Shown here: positions 51,211-62,395 of the stretch, piece after piece | How the letters are laid out: every line of letters begins with the position of its first letter | How positions within the stretch are numbered: position 1 is the first letter of the stretch | NCBI GenBank assembly: GCA_900095165.1 | Contig: LT606947.1 | Span: 372,001 to 436,000 of the forward strand | Length of the DNA: 64,000 nt | Reading direction: 5' to 3' | From: Polynucleobacter necessarius | GTDB lineage: Bacteria > Pseudomonadota > Gammaproteobacteria > Burkholderiales > Burkholderiaceae | Translations under genes and position numbers: made by a program | Notes under the pieces: generated by a model | Seen by the model: the letters and a program-made list of their open reading frames with translations, nothing else | What the model was told of the DNA's origin: nothing | Database searches by the model: none

Positions 51211-51666
51211 TTAAGGCAGAAATTCCTCTACACCTTTGTTTGCCAGGAGGTCTGCGAGCTCATTTCCGGGGTGACCATTGTGTCCACGCACCCAATGCCA
51301 AGAGATCTTGTGGTCAGGGATGAGGGTATCTAATTCTTGCCATAAATCAGCATTTTTGACTGGATCCTTGCTGGCCGTCTTCCAGCCCCTCTTTTTCCAG
51401 CCCTCTAACCATTCTGTAACTCCTTTTTGGACATATTGGGAGTCAGTCCATAGCTCAACCGAGCTGGCTTGCTTCAACGCTCGTAATGCATGAATAACCG
51501 CACTAATTTCCATGCGGTTATTGGTGGTGTGCTCAGCACCCCCGTGCAAATGCTTTTCATGTCCCCCAGAGCGCAATACAGCACCCCAGCCCCCAGAACC
51601 AGGATTGCCTTTGCAGGCTCCATCGGTATAAATGACGATATGGGGGAGTGGTTTGGTGTGGGGCAT
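51211..51666 (-). CDS. rnhA: Ribonuclease HI
   Basis: Cuts RNA in RNA-DNA hybrids (R-loops, primer removal). 151 residues, typical length. Catalytic acidic residues are visible: Asp in [12 protein letters not shown], Glu in [10 protein letters not shown], Asp in LWTDSQYV and the His/Asp pair in [18 protein letters not shown]. The upstream methyltransferase gene ends four bases before its ATG. Confidence 0.96.
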   Translation of the reverse strand: MPHTKPLPHIVIYTDGACKGNPGSGGWGAVLRSGGHEKHLHGGAEHTTNNRMEISAVIHALRALKQASSVELWTDSQYVQKGVTEWLEGWKKRGWKTASKDPVKNADLWQELDTLIPDHKISWHWVRGHNGHPGNELADLLANKGVEEFLP

Positions 51667-51670
51667 ACCG

Positions 51671-52486
51671 TTAATTTACTTGGTCTTGCTTGTTTGCCAA
51701 ATTCTGTCGGCTTTCAGCGGCAGGACTTAACTGGCTAATAGCAGGAATCCGTAGACCCTGGACCTGCCCAATGAGGCGGATGCCTTGCTGGCGCTTGATA
51801 GCTGAAATCAAGAAAACAGCTCCAAAAATAGGCCACCAGCGGTTCCCGGCAGGCTCCATAAAGTCCATTCTATCCATGCCTGATTCACCGCTGAGGGGAA
51901 GTTTGTAGCACCCAAAATGACCGCGATCTAATGAGAAATTCAGTAGTTGCAGCCAATCTTTAATTCTGAGTAGGCTGATAAATTGACCATCTCTAGGTAA
52001 ATAAGGGCTGCCGATGAGTCTGCTGAGATATTGGCGCATGCCCCAAAGGCTGGCTGGGTTGAAGCCTGAAATAATCAAGCGTCCCTCAGGGCGAAGCACG
52101 CGCTCCGCCTCTCGCAGAATTTGATGGGGATCAGTAGCGAATTCCAAGACATGCGGGAGTACTAGTAGGTCGATGGTTTCAGAGGCAAAAGGGAGTTCGT
52201 TGGAATTGCCTTCTATTTGATGCCAGTTAAATTGACTGGCGTGTTTTTGGCGGTCATTTGAATGAATCAAAAGGGCGTGCAAAGGCATGCGATTTTCTGC
52301 CAGAGTATTCATTTGCGGCAAACCGATCTGTACGGCATAAAAACCAAAAACATCAGCCACGATTTGATTGAAGCATTTTTGCTCCCAGGCCAGCACATAG
52401 CGTCCAGGAGGCGATTGCAGCCACTTTTCCCATGAACTCCATGGTGGTGCAGGCATCTGAGATGGGGAGGGTGGGGTTGGTATCAT
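51671..52486 (-). CDS. SAM-dependent methyltransferase (type 11 domain)
   Basis: 271-residue Rossmann-fold methyltransferase; substrate unknown. Motif-like elements: [23 protein letters not shown] (motif II/III region) and the motif [20 protein letters not shown]. The glycine-rich motif I is poorly conserved at the N-terminus ([10 protein letters not shown]), so cofactor binding should be checked. Start ATG 52484-52486 lies only six bases from the divergent gloB start; an internal ATG at codon 11 (52454-52456) would leave 36 bases and may be the true start. Placement next to rnhA is common in Burkholderiales. Confidence 0.8.
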   Translation of the reverse strand: MIPTPPSPSQMPAPPWSSWEKWLQSPPGRYVLAWEQKCFNQIVADVFGFYAVQIGLPQMNTLAENRMPLHALLIHSNDRQKHASQFNWHQIEGNSNELPFASETIDLLVLPHVLEFATDPHQILREAERVLRPEGRLIISGFNPASLWGMRQYLSRLIGSPYLPRDGQFISLLRIKDWLQLLNFSLDRGHFGCYKLPLSGESGMDRMDFMEPAGNRWWPIFGAVFLISAIKRQQGIRLIGQVQGLRIPAISQLSPAAESRQNLANKQDQVN

Positions 52487-52492
52487 CGGTCT

Positions 52493-53299
52493 ATGGTGAA
52501 GAATACTTTATTGCAGGTTTGGCCGATACCGGCCTTTGATGACAATTACATCTGGTGCATCCATGATGGTCAATCCGCCTTGATTGTGGATCCAGGTGAT
52601 GCTGCCCCCGCGCTCCAATACCTTGAGCAAAAAAATCTGACTCTGACCGGTATTTTAATTACCCATCATCATGCCGACCATACCGGCGGCATTCTGGCTC
52701 TATTGCAGGTGCTCGGTTCAGTTCCAGTCTACGGCTCTGCCAATATTGATATTCCTGGTCGTACTAATGTCATGATGGAAGGCGACAAGGTAAAAGTTGC
52801 TGCACCACGTATTAGTCTTGAGGTGTATGAGGTGCCGGGCCACACCTTGAGCCATATTGCCTACTTTGCGAACATGCAGGCCAATGTAGTTGAACCCATG
52901 CTGTTTTGTGGCGACACCTTGTTCGCGTCAGGCTGCGGTCGTTTGTTTGAGGGCACCCCAACGCAGATGAGTGAGTCCCTTGCCAAGTTCATTGCCTTGC
53001 CAAAAAATACTTTGGTCTATTGCACGCATGAATACACCTTATCGAACATTCGCTTCGCATTAGCAGTTGAGCCAAATAATGCGAATCTCATTACCTGGGC
53101 GGAAACTGCCAAGGCCCTTCGTGATCAACCTTTGCCAACCTTGCCAACGACCATTGGGCAAGAGTTACAAGTCAACCCATTCATGCGTTGTGATCAACAG
53201 GCTGTAATTGATGTCGCGCTTGAGGTCTCCGGTGAGAAATCATTGCCTACGTCTGCCCATGTCTTGGCAGTAATAAGAGCCTGGAAGGATCGGTTCTGA
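52493..53299 (+). CDS. gloB: Hydroxyacylglutathione hydrolase (glyoxalase II)
   Basis: Hydrolyses S-lactoylglutathione in methylglyoxal detoxification. 268 residues. Metallo-beta-lactamase fold with metal motif THHHADHTGG, the metal-bridging region FCGDTLFASGCGRLFEG and CTHEYTLSNIRFA. C-terminal HAGH domain holds the substrate-binding Arg-Lys-type end (VIRAWKDRF). Its stop overlaps the mltD start (TGATG). Confidence 0.94.
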   Translation: MVKNTLLQVWPIPAFDDNYIWCIHDGQSALIVDPGDAAPALQYLEQKNLTLTGILITHHHADHTGGILALLQVLGSVPVYGSANIDIPGRTNVMMEGDKVKVAAPRISLEVYEVPGHTLSHIAYFANMQANVVEPMLFCGDTLFASGCGRLFEGTPTQMSESLAKFIALPKNTLVYCTHEYTLSNIRFALAVEPNNANLITWAETAKALRDQPLPTLPTTIGQELQVNPFMRCDQQAVIDVALEVSGEKSLPTSAHVLAVIRAWKDRF

Positions 53300-54708
53300 T
53301 GTTGTGGCGCTACGCGGCGATCGTGCTGATTGCCGCACTCTCAGGTTGTGCCAGCACTGGAGATTGGTCGTCCGATACCCCAACTCGTAAAGACCCGCGC
53401 GCCGCAAAAGCCAAGAGAGTGAACTTACAAAATCAATCTGTGAGTGATTTGTATGCGCCATCAAGCAATCTCTGGATTCGTATTCGGGATGGTTTTGAGA
53501 TGGAGCCCATGAATACCCCGCTAGAAATTGAGCAAGTGCGTTGGCTCAGCGCTCGCCCTGATTATGTGAATCGCTCAATGACCCGTTCATCTCGCTACCT
53601 GTTTTATATCGTGCAAGAAGTGAATGCGCGCAATATGCCAACGGAGATCGCTTTATTGCCTTTTGTAGAAAGCGCCTTCGTCACAAATGCAAAGTCCAGT
53701 GCTAAGGCAATGGGCTTGTGGCAATTCATGCCAGCTACTGGCAAAGATTTTCGTTTAACGCAAAACGTCTTTAGAGATGAGCGTAGAGATGTTTTGCAAT
53801 CTACCGATGCTGCTCTGGATTACTTGCAACGTTTGCATAAGCAGTTCGGCAGTTGGGAGCTAGCATTAGCTGCCTATAACTGGGGTGCGGGGAATGTCGC
53901 TAAAGCTCAGAAACGTAATCTGGCGTCAGGACTTCCTACCGATTACCTCAGTCTGAAGATGCCCAATGAGACGCGCAACTATGTACCTAAGCTGATGGCC
54001 TATCGGCAGATAGTGTTAGACCCTCAGGCTTACGGCATTGTGTTGCCTGAGCTTGAAAACCATCCTTACTTTGTAGCGGTGGATGTTGGCAGTGATATCG
54101 ACGTTGATCTTGCGATTAAATTGGCTGAGATTCCATCGGATGAGTTTCATAGTCTGAACCCATCTTTTAATAAGCCAGTTATTCTGAGTAATGCTAATCA
54201 ACAGATTTTGTTGCCATTCGGTCATGCAGAAATCTTCCAAGAAAATCTCAAGAAGTACAGTAAGCCTCTTTCTTCTTGGGCGGCTGTTCAGGTCACTAAA
54301 ACAGAGTCTGTTGACCAGGCTGCCAAAACTTTGAGGGTAGATGCTGACACTCTGCGAGAAGTAAATGCGATTCCAAAGGGGATGCGAATTCGTTCTGGGT
54401 CTACCGTTTTGGTGCCCAAAACCAGCCGGCGACCCGGCGATATTTCCCTGGCGATGGCAAAAAATGGCAGCCTTAGTCTCGATAAGCCGGCACCACCAGC
54501 GCCTAAAAAATGTGCAAAAGGGGCCAAATGCCCTGTAGTTAAAACTGCAAAAGGCGCTACTAAGGGTAATTCTTCTGCAAATAATGCTGCATCTCAGCAT
54601 AAATCCGCATCGACAGGGCTTGCAAAATCTGCGAAAAAAGGATCTACGAATGCATCTAGCTCGACTGCCAAGGTTTCCAGCAGTAAAGGGGCTAGCAAGA
54701 TTCAGTAA
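53299..54708 (+). CDS. mltD: Membrane-bound lytic murein transglycosylase D
   Basis: Outer-membrane lipoprotein that cleaves peptidoglycan glycan strands. 469 residues. Lipobox LSGC near residue 17; SLT domain about 90-230 with catalytic Glu at about residue 124 (LPFVESAF), SSAKAMGLWQFMPATG and ALAAYNWGAGNV. A LysM-like repeat follows (SVDQAAKTLRVDADTLREVN, about 335-375). The last about 90 residues are a low-complexity Lys/Ala/Ser-rich basic tail with KKCAKGAKCPV. Translationally coupled to gloB. Confidence 0.9.
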   Translation: MLWRYAAIVLIAALSGCASTGDWSSDTPTRKDPRAAKAKRVNLQNQSVSDLYAPSSNLWIRIRDGFEMEPMNTPLEIEQVRWLSARPDYVNRSMTRSSRYLFYIVQEVNARNMPTEIALLPFVESAFVTNAKSSAKAMGLWQFMPATGKDFRLTQNVFRDERRDVLQSTDAALDYLQRLHKQFGSWELALAAYNWGAGNVAKAQKRNLASGLPTDYLSLKMPNETRNYVPKLMAYRQIVLDPQAYGIVLPELENHPYFVAVDVGSDIDVDLAIKLAEIPSDEFHSLNPSFNKPVILSNANQQILLPFGHAEIFQENLKKYSKPLSSWAAVQVTKTESVDQAAKTLRVDADTLREVNAIPKGMRIRSGSTVLVPKTSRRPGDISLAMAKNGSLSLDKPAPPAPKKCAKGAKCPVVKTAKGATKGNSSANNAASQHKSASTGLAKSAKKGSTNASSSTAKVSSSKGASKIQ

Positions 54709-54743
54709 GTCCAGACACTTTAATTTACTTATTTAGGTTGACC

Positions 54744-56628
54744 ATGTCCTACAAATCAGAGCACGAACGCTCCATTAAAGACTCGGATGGATTCTGGGGA
54801 GAGCAGGCAAAACTCATTCACTGGGAAAAACCGTTTAATAAAGTTCTGGATTATGCGAACCCTCCGTTTGCAAAATGGTTTGAAGGCGGCTTAACTAATC
54901 TTTGCTACAACGCGGTCGATCGCCATCTTAAAGATCGTCCCGATCAAATTGCTCTCGTTGCTGTTTCAACAGAAACCAATTTAGAAAAAGCGTACACATT
55001 TAAGGAGCTCTACAAAGAAGTCAATCGTATGGCTGCTATCTACAAAGCCAATGGTGTTCAAAAGGGAGATCGTGTACTCATTTACATGCCGATGATCGCT
55101 GAGGCGTGTTTCGCCATGCTTGCTTGTGTACGTATTGGTGCAATTCACTCTGTTGTGTTTGGAGGCTTTGCTTCCCACAGTTTGGCATCACGTATTGATG
55201 ATGCAAAACCAAAAATGATTGTGACTGCAGAAGCGGGCGCACGTGGCGGCAAAGCGGTTCCTTACAAGCCTTTGCTCGATGAGGCTATTACACTCGTTAC
55301 TTATAAGCCAGAAAAAGTATTGATCGTGAACCGCGGTTTGACTGAGTTCACTACCGTTGCTGGCCGTGATTTGGATTACGCTACTGAGCGCCAAAAGCAC
55401 CTGAATGATTTGGTTCCAATCGAGTGGGTTGATGCAACTCATACTTCATACATCTTGTATACCTCAGGCACTACCGGTAAGCCGAAGGGTGTTCAGCGTG
55501 ACACCGGTGGTTATGCAGTTGCCTTGGCTTCAACTATGAAGCATATCTTCTGCGGTAATCCTGGCGAAACCATGTTCTGCACATCTGACATTGGTTGGGT
55601 TGTTGGTCATAGCTACATCATTTACGCGCCATTGCTCAATGGCATGGCAACCATCATGTATGAAGGTACGCCATTACGTCCAGATGCGGGTATCTGGTGG
55701 GAGTTGGTTGAAAAGTACAAAGTGTCAGTCATGTTCTCTGCGCCAACTGCAGTTCGTGTTCTAAAGAAACAAGATCCTGCGTTCTTAACGAAATATGATC
55801 TGTCTAGTCTGCGCGCCTTGTTCTTGGCGGGTGAGCCTTTAGATGAACCAACGGCGACATGGATTCATGATGCGATTAAAAAGCCAATCGTAGATAACTA
55901 CTGGCAGACTGAAACAGGTTGGCCAATGCTGGCAATTCAACGTGGCGTGGAAGTGATGCCGCATAAGTTTGGTTCGCCTGGCGTCCCTTCATTTGGCTAC
56001 AACATGAAGTTACTTGATGATGCAACTTCCGAAGAGTTGGGCCCAGATCAAAAAGGCGTTATTGCAATTGAAGGTCCTTTGCCTCCAGGCTGCATGCAGA
56101 TCGTTTGGGGTGACGACAAGCGTTTTGTCAGCACCTATTGGGAAACCATTCCGGGAAAAACCATTTATTCCACTTTTGACTGGGGTATCAAAGACGAGGA
56201 CGGCTACTTCTTCATCTTAGGCCGCACTGATGACGTGATTAACGTTGCAGGCCATCGTTTAGGTACTCGCGAGATCGAGAAAAGCATCTCAAGCCACCCT
56301 AATATCTCTGAAGTAGCAGTGGTGGGTATTGAGGATAAGCTCAAAGGCCAGGCAGCGATTGCATTTGTGATTCCAAAAGATTCCTCAAACACAGCCACCT
56401 TAGAAGCAGAGTGCATGAAGACTGTTGACACCACATTGGATGTGATTGCGCGTCCAGGGCGTACGTACGTAGTGACGGCTTTGCCGAAAAACCCGTTCCG
56501 ATAAGATCGTGCGTCGGGCACTTCAGGCTGTGGCTGAAGGGCGCGATCCTGGTGATATCAGCACTATGGAAGATCAGAACGTTTTGGCTCAAATTAAGAC
56601 GATCATCGAGCAAAGCGCAAAGTCCTAA
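54744..56628 (+). pseudogene. prpE: Propionyl-CoA synthetase, frameshifted near the C-terminus
   Basis: Acyl-AMP-forming ligase that activates propionate. The N-terminus (FWGEQAKLIHWEKPFNKVLDY, split at the hydrophobic core) is PrpE-like. AMP-binding motifs YTSGTTGKPKGVQRD, DNYWQTETGWP and the hinge GRTDDVINVAGHRLGT are intact. The frame ends early at 56502-56504 after LPKNPFR. An A5 run (56487-56491) with one A too many explains it: removal gives LPKTRSDKIVRRALQAVAEG to TAA 56626-56628, 627 residues. In the restored frame the conserved PRSGK-type motif reads RSDK (GGT to GAT), a second change beside the catalytic lysine. ATG 54744 is chosen over TTG 54738. Confidence 0.87.
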
Positions 56629-56649
56629 AGCTAGCTGAGTTTTAGTCAA

Positions 56650-56685
56650 AATAAGCCCCTCGGTCGTAAGACTTGGGGGCTTATT
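56650..56685 (+). terminator. Terminator-like hairpin after prpE
   Basis: AATAAGCCCC (56650-56659) pairs perfectly with GGGGCTTATT (56676-56685). The U-tract is short (ATTACCTT), so termination strength is uncertain. It separates the prpE pseudogene from carA. Confidence 0.6.
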
Positions 56686-56864
56686 ACCTTCTAAGCCCAA
56701 TTGGCTGGGAATCCAAGGGTTTATACGCAAAACTGGTATCATTACTAGGTTCAAAACTTAATAAATTACCCTAGCGCTTAAAGACACTCACCTCCCGCAC
56801 AAACAGTCCTGGGTTGGTCTTTTTGGGGTGTTGAGCGTCGGATGGAGCAGGGACTGGAGATGGT

Positions 56865-58067
56865 TTGTCACCCTTGCTTCCTTCTTTTCCTCCCGCCGTG
56901 TTGGCTCTAGCCGACGGCACCGTATTTCCTGGTCTTAGTATTGGCGCCACCGACGAAACTACCGGCGAAGTCGTTTTCAATACCGCGCTTACTGGCTATC
57001 AAGAGATCATTACTGATCCTAGTTACTCACGCCAAATCGTGACCTTGACCTATCCTCACATCGGAAACGTCGGCGTGAATGGTCAAGATGCGGAGTCGGA
57101 TCAAATTCATGCAGCTGGTTTGGTCGTAAAAGACCTCTCTAAGCGTGTCTCGAATTTCCGCTCCGAAGAAAGCCTCGATAGCTACCTGACTAAAGCAGGG
57201 GTGGTTGGCATCTCTGGTATCGATACCCGCAAACTCACCCGCATCCTCCGTGACAAAGGCGCTCAGTCTGGAGCAATCGTCGCTGGCAAGATGGGTGATG
57301 ATGTCGAGGCTCTTGGTAAGAAGGCTTTGGAGTTGGCTAAAGCCTTCCCCGGTATGGCTGGCTTAGATCTGGCTAAGGTAGTTACTACTAAGACTCCATA
57401 TCAATGGCGCGAAGCTGAATGGGATCTACATGGCCCTGACGGTAAACCTGCATACAGAACTTTAGATGCTAGTAAGCCAATCAAAAAAGTGGTTGCCTAT
57501 GACTTAGGTGTGAAGCGCAATATTTTGCGTATGCTCACAGAGCGTGGCTGCGAACTTACGGTTGTGCCTGCACAAACTAGTGCTGCTGAAGTATTGGCAA
57601 TGAACCCAGATGGTGTGTTCTTCTCAAACGGCCCTGGAGATCCTGGTCCTTGCGACTACGCGATTGCTGCTGCAAAAGAAATTATTGAAAAGGGTGTTCC
57701 AACATTCGGCATTTGTTTGGGTCACCAGATTATGGGCTTAGCTGCTGGCGCTAAAACTTTGAAGATGAAGTTTGGCCACCACGGTGCCAACCATCCTGTA
57801 AAAGATTTGGATACTGGGCGCGTGGCGATTACCTCCCAGAATCATGGTTTTGCTGTTGATGCAAATACCTTGCCTGACAATATTCGTGTCACGCATGTTT
57901 CTTTATTTGATGGATCGTTTCAAGGTTTGGCCTGGAGAGATAGGCCTGCTTTGTGTTTCCAAGGTCACCCTGAGGCATCGCCCGGCCCTCATGACATTGC
58001 CTATTTATTTGATCGTTTTGTGGAGATTATGAATGCTGCTGCTGTTGGTAATAAGGGGGGCAAATAA
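56865..58067 (+). CDS. carA: Carbamoyl-phosphate synthase, small (glutaminase) subunit
   Basis: Hydrolyses glutamine and channels ammonia to CarB for arginine and pyrimidine synthesis. 400 residues. N-terminal CPSase_sm domain ([29 protein letters not shown]) and class I amidotransferase domain with [14 protein letters not shown], nucleophile Cys in [11 protein letters not shown] and the His/Glu of [16 protein letters not shown] 56865 is the likely start because GGAGATGG lies just upstream; TTG 56874 is an alternative. The 236-base leader has a possible extended -10 (TGGTATCAT, around 56733) but no recognised riboswitch. carB starts on the carA stop. Confidence 0.95.
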   Translation: MSPLLPSFPPAVLALADGTVFPGLSIGATDETTGEVVFNTALTGYQEIITDPSYSRQIVTLTYPHIGNVGVNGQDAESDQIHAAGLVVKDLSKRVSNFRSEESLDSYLTKAGVVGISGIDTRKLTRILRDKGAQSGAIVAGKMGDDVEALGKKALELAKAFPGMAGLDLAKVVTTKTPYQWREAEWDLHGPDGKPAYRTLDASKPIKKVVAYDLGVKRNILRMLTERGCELTVVPAQTSAAEVLAMNPDGVFFSNGPGDPGPCDYAIAAAKEIIEKGVPTFGICLGHQIMGLAAGAKTLKMKFGHHGANHPVKDLDTGRVAITSQNHGFAVDANTLPDNIRVTHVSLFDGSFQGLAWRDRPALCFQGHPEASPGPHDIAYLFDRFVEIMNAAAVGNKGGK

Positions 58068-61000
58068 TGCCTAAGCGTAGCGACATTAAGAGCATTCTGA
58101 TTATTGGTGCAGGTCCAATCGTAATTGGACAGGCGTGTGAGTTTGACTACTCGGGTGCACAGGCTTGTAAAGCTTTGCGTGACGAAGGTTACAAAGTTAT
58201 TTTGGTTAACAGCAATCCTGCGACCATCATGACTGACCCAGAGATGGCTGATGTGACTTACATCGAGCCAATTACTTGGGAAGTGGTAGAGCGCATTATT
58301 GCCACTGAGAAACCGGATGCGATTTTGCCAACGATGGGCGGTCAAACCGCCTTGAACTGCGCACTCGATTTACATCGCCATGGCGTTCTCGAAAAATACG
58401 GTTGCGAATTGATTGGTGCTTCACCAGAGGCGATTGATAAAGCGGAAGATCGTCAAAAGTTTAAAGACGCCATGACCAAGATTGGTCTCGGTTCTGCGAA
58501 GTCTGGCATTGCGCACTCGATGGATGAGGCGCATGAAGTTCGGCAACGCATTCAGAAAGAAACTGGCAGCTTAGGTTTCCCGGTTGTGATTCGCCCTTCA
58601 TTCACTATGGGTGGATCTGGCGGCGGTATTGCTTATAACCGTGAAGAGTTTGAAGAGATTTGCAAACGCGGCTTAGATTTGTCACCAACACGTGAGCTCT
58701 TGATTGAAGAATCTCTCTTGGGTTGGAAAGAGTTTGAGATGGAGGTGGTGCGTGACCGTGCCGATAACTGCATCATCGTTTGCTCAATCGAAAACTTGGA
58801 TCCAATGGGTGTGCATACTGGTGACTCAATCACTGTTGCCCCAGCGCAAACATTGACAGATAAAGAGTATCAAATTCTCCGTAATGCCTCGATTGCGGTA
58901 TTGCGTGAGATTGGTGTGGACACTGGCGGATCAAACGTTCAGCTCTCCATTAACCCAGTTGATGGTCGCATGATCGTGATTGAGATGAACCCACGTGTTT
59001 CACGCTCATCCGCCTTGGCGTCTAAAGCTACTGGTTTCCCAATCGCTAAGATTGCTGCGAAACTCGCGGTTGGTTATACCTTAGATGAATTAAAGAACGA
59101 CATCACTGGTGGCACAACTCCTGCCTCATTTGAGCCATCAATCGATTATGTTGTAACCAAGATTCCTCGCTTTGCGTTTGAGAAATTTCCGCAAGCGGAT
59201 TCTCGTTTAACTACGCAGATGAAGTCCGTAGGTGAGGTGATGGCCATCGGTCGCACCTTCCAAGAATCATTCCAAAAAGCATTGCGCGGTTTAGAGGTTG
59301 GTGTCGATGGGCTAGATGAAGTTTCAACAGACTTAGATGACATTATTCAAGAAATCGGTGAGCCAGGCCCAGATCGTATTTGGTATTTGGCAGATGCTTT
59401 CCGTATGGGTATGGGTTTAGATGAGATTTTTAACGAGACCAAGGTAGACCCTTGGTTCTTAGAGCAAATCGAAGAACTTATCAGCATGGAAGCTGAACTC
59501 AAGCAGCGCAAGATTGATAGTTTGTCAGCGCCTGAGTTGCGCTTCATCAAGCAAAAAGGTTTCTCAGATCGTCGTTTAGCGAAATTGTTGGGAGTAGATG
59601 CTTCCTCCGTTCGTGCGGCACGTCACCGCTTAAAAGTAGTGCCAGTGTATAAGCGCGTGGATACCTGTGCGGCTGAGTTCTCTACAAACACGGCCTATTT
59701 GTATTCCACTTACGAAGCAGAGCATGGCGAGTGCGAATCACAGCCAACCACCAAAGACAAGATCATGGTCTTGGGTGGCGGTCCAAATCGTATTGGTCAG
59801 GGCATCGAGTTTGACTATTGCTGCGTACATGCCGCCTTAGCAATGCGCGAAGATGGTTATGAAACCATCATGGTGAACTGCAATCCAGAAACCGTTTCTA
59901 CAGACTACGACACATCTGATCGCTTGTATTTTGAGCCATTGACTCTAGAAGATGTTTTGGAAATTGTTGCCAAAGAAAAACCGAAAGGCGTGATCGTGCA
60001 GTACGGCGGTCAAACTCCGTTGAAGCTGGCATTAGATCTTGAAGCAAATGGCGTACCAATCCTTGGCACATCACCAGACATGATTGATGCTGCCGAAGAT
60101 CGCGAACGTTTCCAGAAATTACTCCATGACTTGAACTTGCGTCAGCCGCCAAACCGTACAGCGCGTACGGAAGATGAGGCTCTGAAGCTTGCCGAAGACA
60201 TTGGTTACCCATTGGTAGTGCGTCCTTCCTATGTATTAGGTGGTCGCGCAATGGAAATCGTTCATGATGGACGTGACCTCGAGCGTTATATGCGTGAAGC
60301 GGTAAAGGTTTCTCATGACTCACCAGTTTTATTAGATCGCTTCTTAAATGATGCGATTGAGTGCGACGTGGACTGTATTAGTGATGATCAGCGCGTATTC
60401 ATTGGTGGTGTGATGGAGCATATTGAGCAAGCTGGGGTTCACTCTGGTGACTCTGCCTGTTCTTTGCCGCCGTACTCACTCTCAGATTCGACGATCTCGG
60501 AAATCAAGCGTCAAACAGCGGCAATGGCTAAAGGCCTGAACGTAGTTGGCTTAATGAACGTACAGTTTGCAATCCAGAATGTTGATGGCAAGGATGTCAT
60601 TTATGTTCTCGAGGTAAACCCACGCGCTTCTCGCACTGTGCCATTTGTATCCAAGGCAACTGGTTTGCAGTTGGCTAAGATTGCAGCGCGCTGCATGGTG
60701 GGTCAGACTTTAGATCAGCAGGGTATTAAGGCCGAAGTGAAGCCTGAGTATTTCTCCGTTAAAGAAGCGGTATTCCCATTCAATAAGTTCCCAGGCATCG
60801 ATCCAATTCTCGGACCAGAGATGCGCTCTACTGGTGAAGTAATGGGTGTCGGTAAAACTTTCGGTGAAGCCTTGTTTAAATCTCAGTTGGGCGCTGGCAT
60901 TAAATTGCCTAAGAGTGGAACTGTCGTCTTAACAGTCAAAGATAGTGATAAGCCAAAAGCAGTCGAAGTGGCTAAGCTTTTGCATCAGTTGGGTTTCCCA

Positions 61001-61330
61001 ATGGTGGTCACCAAAGGTACTGCTGCAGCTATTGAAGCCGCTGGATTGCCTGTGCGCGTAGTCAATAAAGTTAAAGATGGTCGTCCACACATTGTTGACT
61101 TGATCAAGAATGGTGAGATCTCACTTGTCTTCACTACCGTTGACGAGACTCGTACTGCGATTGCAGATTCCCGCTCCATTCGTACAAGTGCACAGGCTAA
61201 TAACGTGACCCACTACACCACGATTAGTGCGGCACGCGCCGTAATGGATGGCTTGATGACATCGCAAAATGGCAATAAAGAGTCTCTTGAAGTATATTCA
61301 TTGCAGAATCTGCATAAGACTCTCAATTAA
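58067..61330 (+). CDS. carB: Carbamoyl-phosphate synthase, large subunit
   Basis: Makes carbamoyl phosphate from bicarbonate, ammonia and two ATP. 1087 residues, full length. Two homologous ATP-grasp halves (first: [22 protein letters not shown], split by GAGP; second: [19 protein letters not shown]), a helical oligomerisation domain around 400-550, and the C-terminal MGS-like allosteric domain (about 940-1080, [17 protein letters not shown]). Both halves keep the [13 protein letters not shown] metal and nucleotide motifs. ATG overlaps the carA stop. Confidence 0.97.
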   Translation: MPKRSDIKSILIIGAGPIVIGQACEFDYSGAQACKALRDEGYKVILVNSNPATIMTDPEMADVTYIEPITWEVVERIIATEKPDAILPTMGGQTALNCALDLHRHGVLEKYGCELIGASPEAIDKAEDRQKFKDAMTKIGLGSAKSGIAHSMDEAHEVRQRIQKETGSLGFPVVIRPSFTMGGSGGGIAYNREEFEEICKRGLDLSPTRELLIEESLLGWKEFEMEVVRDRADNCIIVCSIENLDPMGVHTGDSITVAPAQTLTDKEYQILRNASIAVLREIGVDTGGSNVQLSINPVDGRMIVIEMNPRVSRSSALASKATGFPIAKIAAKLAVGYTLDELKNDITGGTTPASFEPSIDYVVTKIPRFAFEKFPQADSRLTTQMKSVGEVMAIGRTFQESFQKALRGLEVGVDGLDEVSTDLDDIIQEIGEPGPDRIWYLADAFRMGMGLDEIFNETKVDPWFLEQIEELISMEAELKQRKIDSLSAPELRFIKQKGFSDRRLAKLLGVDASSVRAARHRLKVVPVYKRVDTCAAEFSTNTAYLYSTYEAEHGECESQPTTKDKIMVLGGGPNRIGQGIEFDYCCVHAALAMREDGYETIMVNCNPETVSTDYDTSDRLYFEPLTLEDVLEIVAKEKPKGVIVQYGGQTPLKLALDLEANGVPILGTSPDMIDAAEDRERFQKLLHDLNLRQPPNRTARTEDEALKLAEDIGYPLVVRPSYVLGGRAMEIVHDGRDLERYMREAVKVSHDSPVLLDRFLNDAIECDVDCISDDQRVFIGGVMEHIEQAGVHSGDSACSLPPYSLSDSTISEIKRQTAAMAKGLNVVGLMNVQFAIQNVDGKDVIYVLEVNPRASRTVPFVSKATGLQLAKIAARCMVGQTLDQQGIKAEVKPEYFSVKEAVFPFNKFPGIDPILGPEMRSTGEVMGVGKTFGEALFKSQLGAGIKLPKSGTVVLTVKDSDKPKAVEVAKLLHQLGFPMVVTKGTAAAIEAAGLPVRVVNKVKDGRPHIVDLIKNGEISLVFTTVDETRTAIADSRSIRTSAQANNVTHYTTISAARAVMDGLMTSQNGNKESLEVYSLQNLHKTLN

Positions 61331-61349
61331 ATTAAGTTAGGTAAGAAGC

Positions 61350-61826
61350 ATGAACACAATCCCCATTACTAAGCGTGGCGCAGAGCTCCTCAAAGAAGAG
61401 TTGCATCGCTTAAAGCATGTAGAGCGCCCATCAGTGATCAATGCAATCTCTGAGGCGCGTGCACAAGGCGATCTTTCTGAGAATGCTGAGTACGATGTCG
61501 TTAAAGAGAAGCAAGGCTTTATTGAGGGTCGTATTCAGGAGCTTGAGGGAAAGCTTTCTGCAGCACAAATAATTGATCCGGCAACTTTAGATGTAAATGG
61601 CCGAATTGTGTTTGGTGCAACTGTGGATCTTGAAGATTTAGAAGATGACACTAAATTCACCTATCAGATCGTTGGGGATGATGAGGCTGACATCGCTTTG
61701 AATAAGATCTCGATTAGCTCACCGATCGCCCGTGCTTTAATCGGCAAAGAAGAGGGTGATGTCGTGGCTGTGCAAGCTCCTGGTGGTAATCGCGAAGTAG
61801 AAATTCTTGCGGTTCGTTATATCTAA
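61350..61826 (+). CDS. greA: Transcription elongation factor GreA
   Basis: Rescues backtracked RNA polymerase by stimulating transcript cleavage through its secondary channel. 158 residues. N-terminal coiled coil with the basic patch and tip acids ([20 protein letters not shown]; the acidic tip D and E are kept) and C-terminal FKBP-like domain ([17 protein letters not shown]). Located 19 bases after carB, as in many Burkholderiales. Normal length. Confidence 0.97.
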   Translation: MNTIPITKRGAELLKEELHRLKHVERPSVINAISEARAQGDLSENAEYDVVKEKQGFIEGRIQELEGKLSAAQIIDPATLDVNGRIVFGATVDLEDLEDDTKFTYQIVGDDEADIALNKISISSPIARALIGKEEGDVVAVQAPGGNREVEILAVRYI

Positions 61827-61841
61827 TAAACCCAAATTAAT

Positions 61842-62327
61842 ATGCAGAATCTAGAGACCCCGAATCACTTAGGGGCTCAAAGACTCTTTATTCTGATTGC
61901 GGGTTTATGGGTCGGTAGTCTCCTCACTGTAGGCTACTTAGTCGCCCCAGCTATTTTTAGTACGATGACTGACCGTCAAGCTGCCGGCATGGTGGCTGGC
62001 AGTATTTTTAAGCTAGAGGCTTACCTCAGCTTAGTTGCGTGTATCGGTCTAATGGTCTTAGCTAACCTCTTGGTTAATCGTGGTCTTAATCTATTCAGAC
62101 TTATTCGCTGGCTCTTATTAGCAATGCTACTTTGCTCGATTTCTGCTGCCTTTATCTTCATCCCTTTGATGAACGCTCTTAGAGATAAGGTCTTAGCCCA
62201 AGGTATGTCAGTAATGCTATCTCCCTCAGCCACTTTGTTCGGTCGTTTACACGGCGCCTCCAGCATTCTCTTTATCTTGCAAAGTCTCTTGGGAATCACT
62301 TTGGTCTGGCGGCTTACTAAGAGATAA
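61842..62327 (+). CDS. DUF4149 (TMEM205-like) membrane protein
   Basis: 161-residue inner-membrane protein of unknown function with four predicted helices (about 15-35, 63-82, 88-107, 140-157). Family features LWVGSLLTVGYLVAPAIF near the N-terminus and FGRLHGASSILFILQSLLG near the end are typical of DUF4149. It is last in the carA-carB-greA run and precedes a strong terminator. Confidence 0.82.
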   Translation: MQNLETPNHLGAQRLFILIAGLWVGSLLTVGYLVAPAIFSTMTDRQAAGMVAGSIFKLEAYLSLVACIGLMVLANLLVNRGLNLFRLIRWLLLAMLLCSISAAFIFIPLMNALRDKVLAQGMSVMLSPSATLFGRLHGASSILFILQSLLGITLVWRLTKR

Positions 62328-62344
62328 GGCGGGCGGTAGACAAC

Positions 62345-62371
62345 AAAAAACGCCGACTAGCGGCGTTTTTT
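62345..62371. terminator. Bidirectional intrinsic terminator between DUF4149 and yhbY
   Basis: AAAAAACGCCG (62345-62355) pairs with CGGCGTTTTTT (62361-62371) around loop ACTAG. A-tract and T-tract flank a GC-rich core, so either strand gives a U-run. It separates convergent genes. Confidence 0.9.
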
Positions 62372-62395
62372 AAAAAATCATTGATGCTCTCTGCA

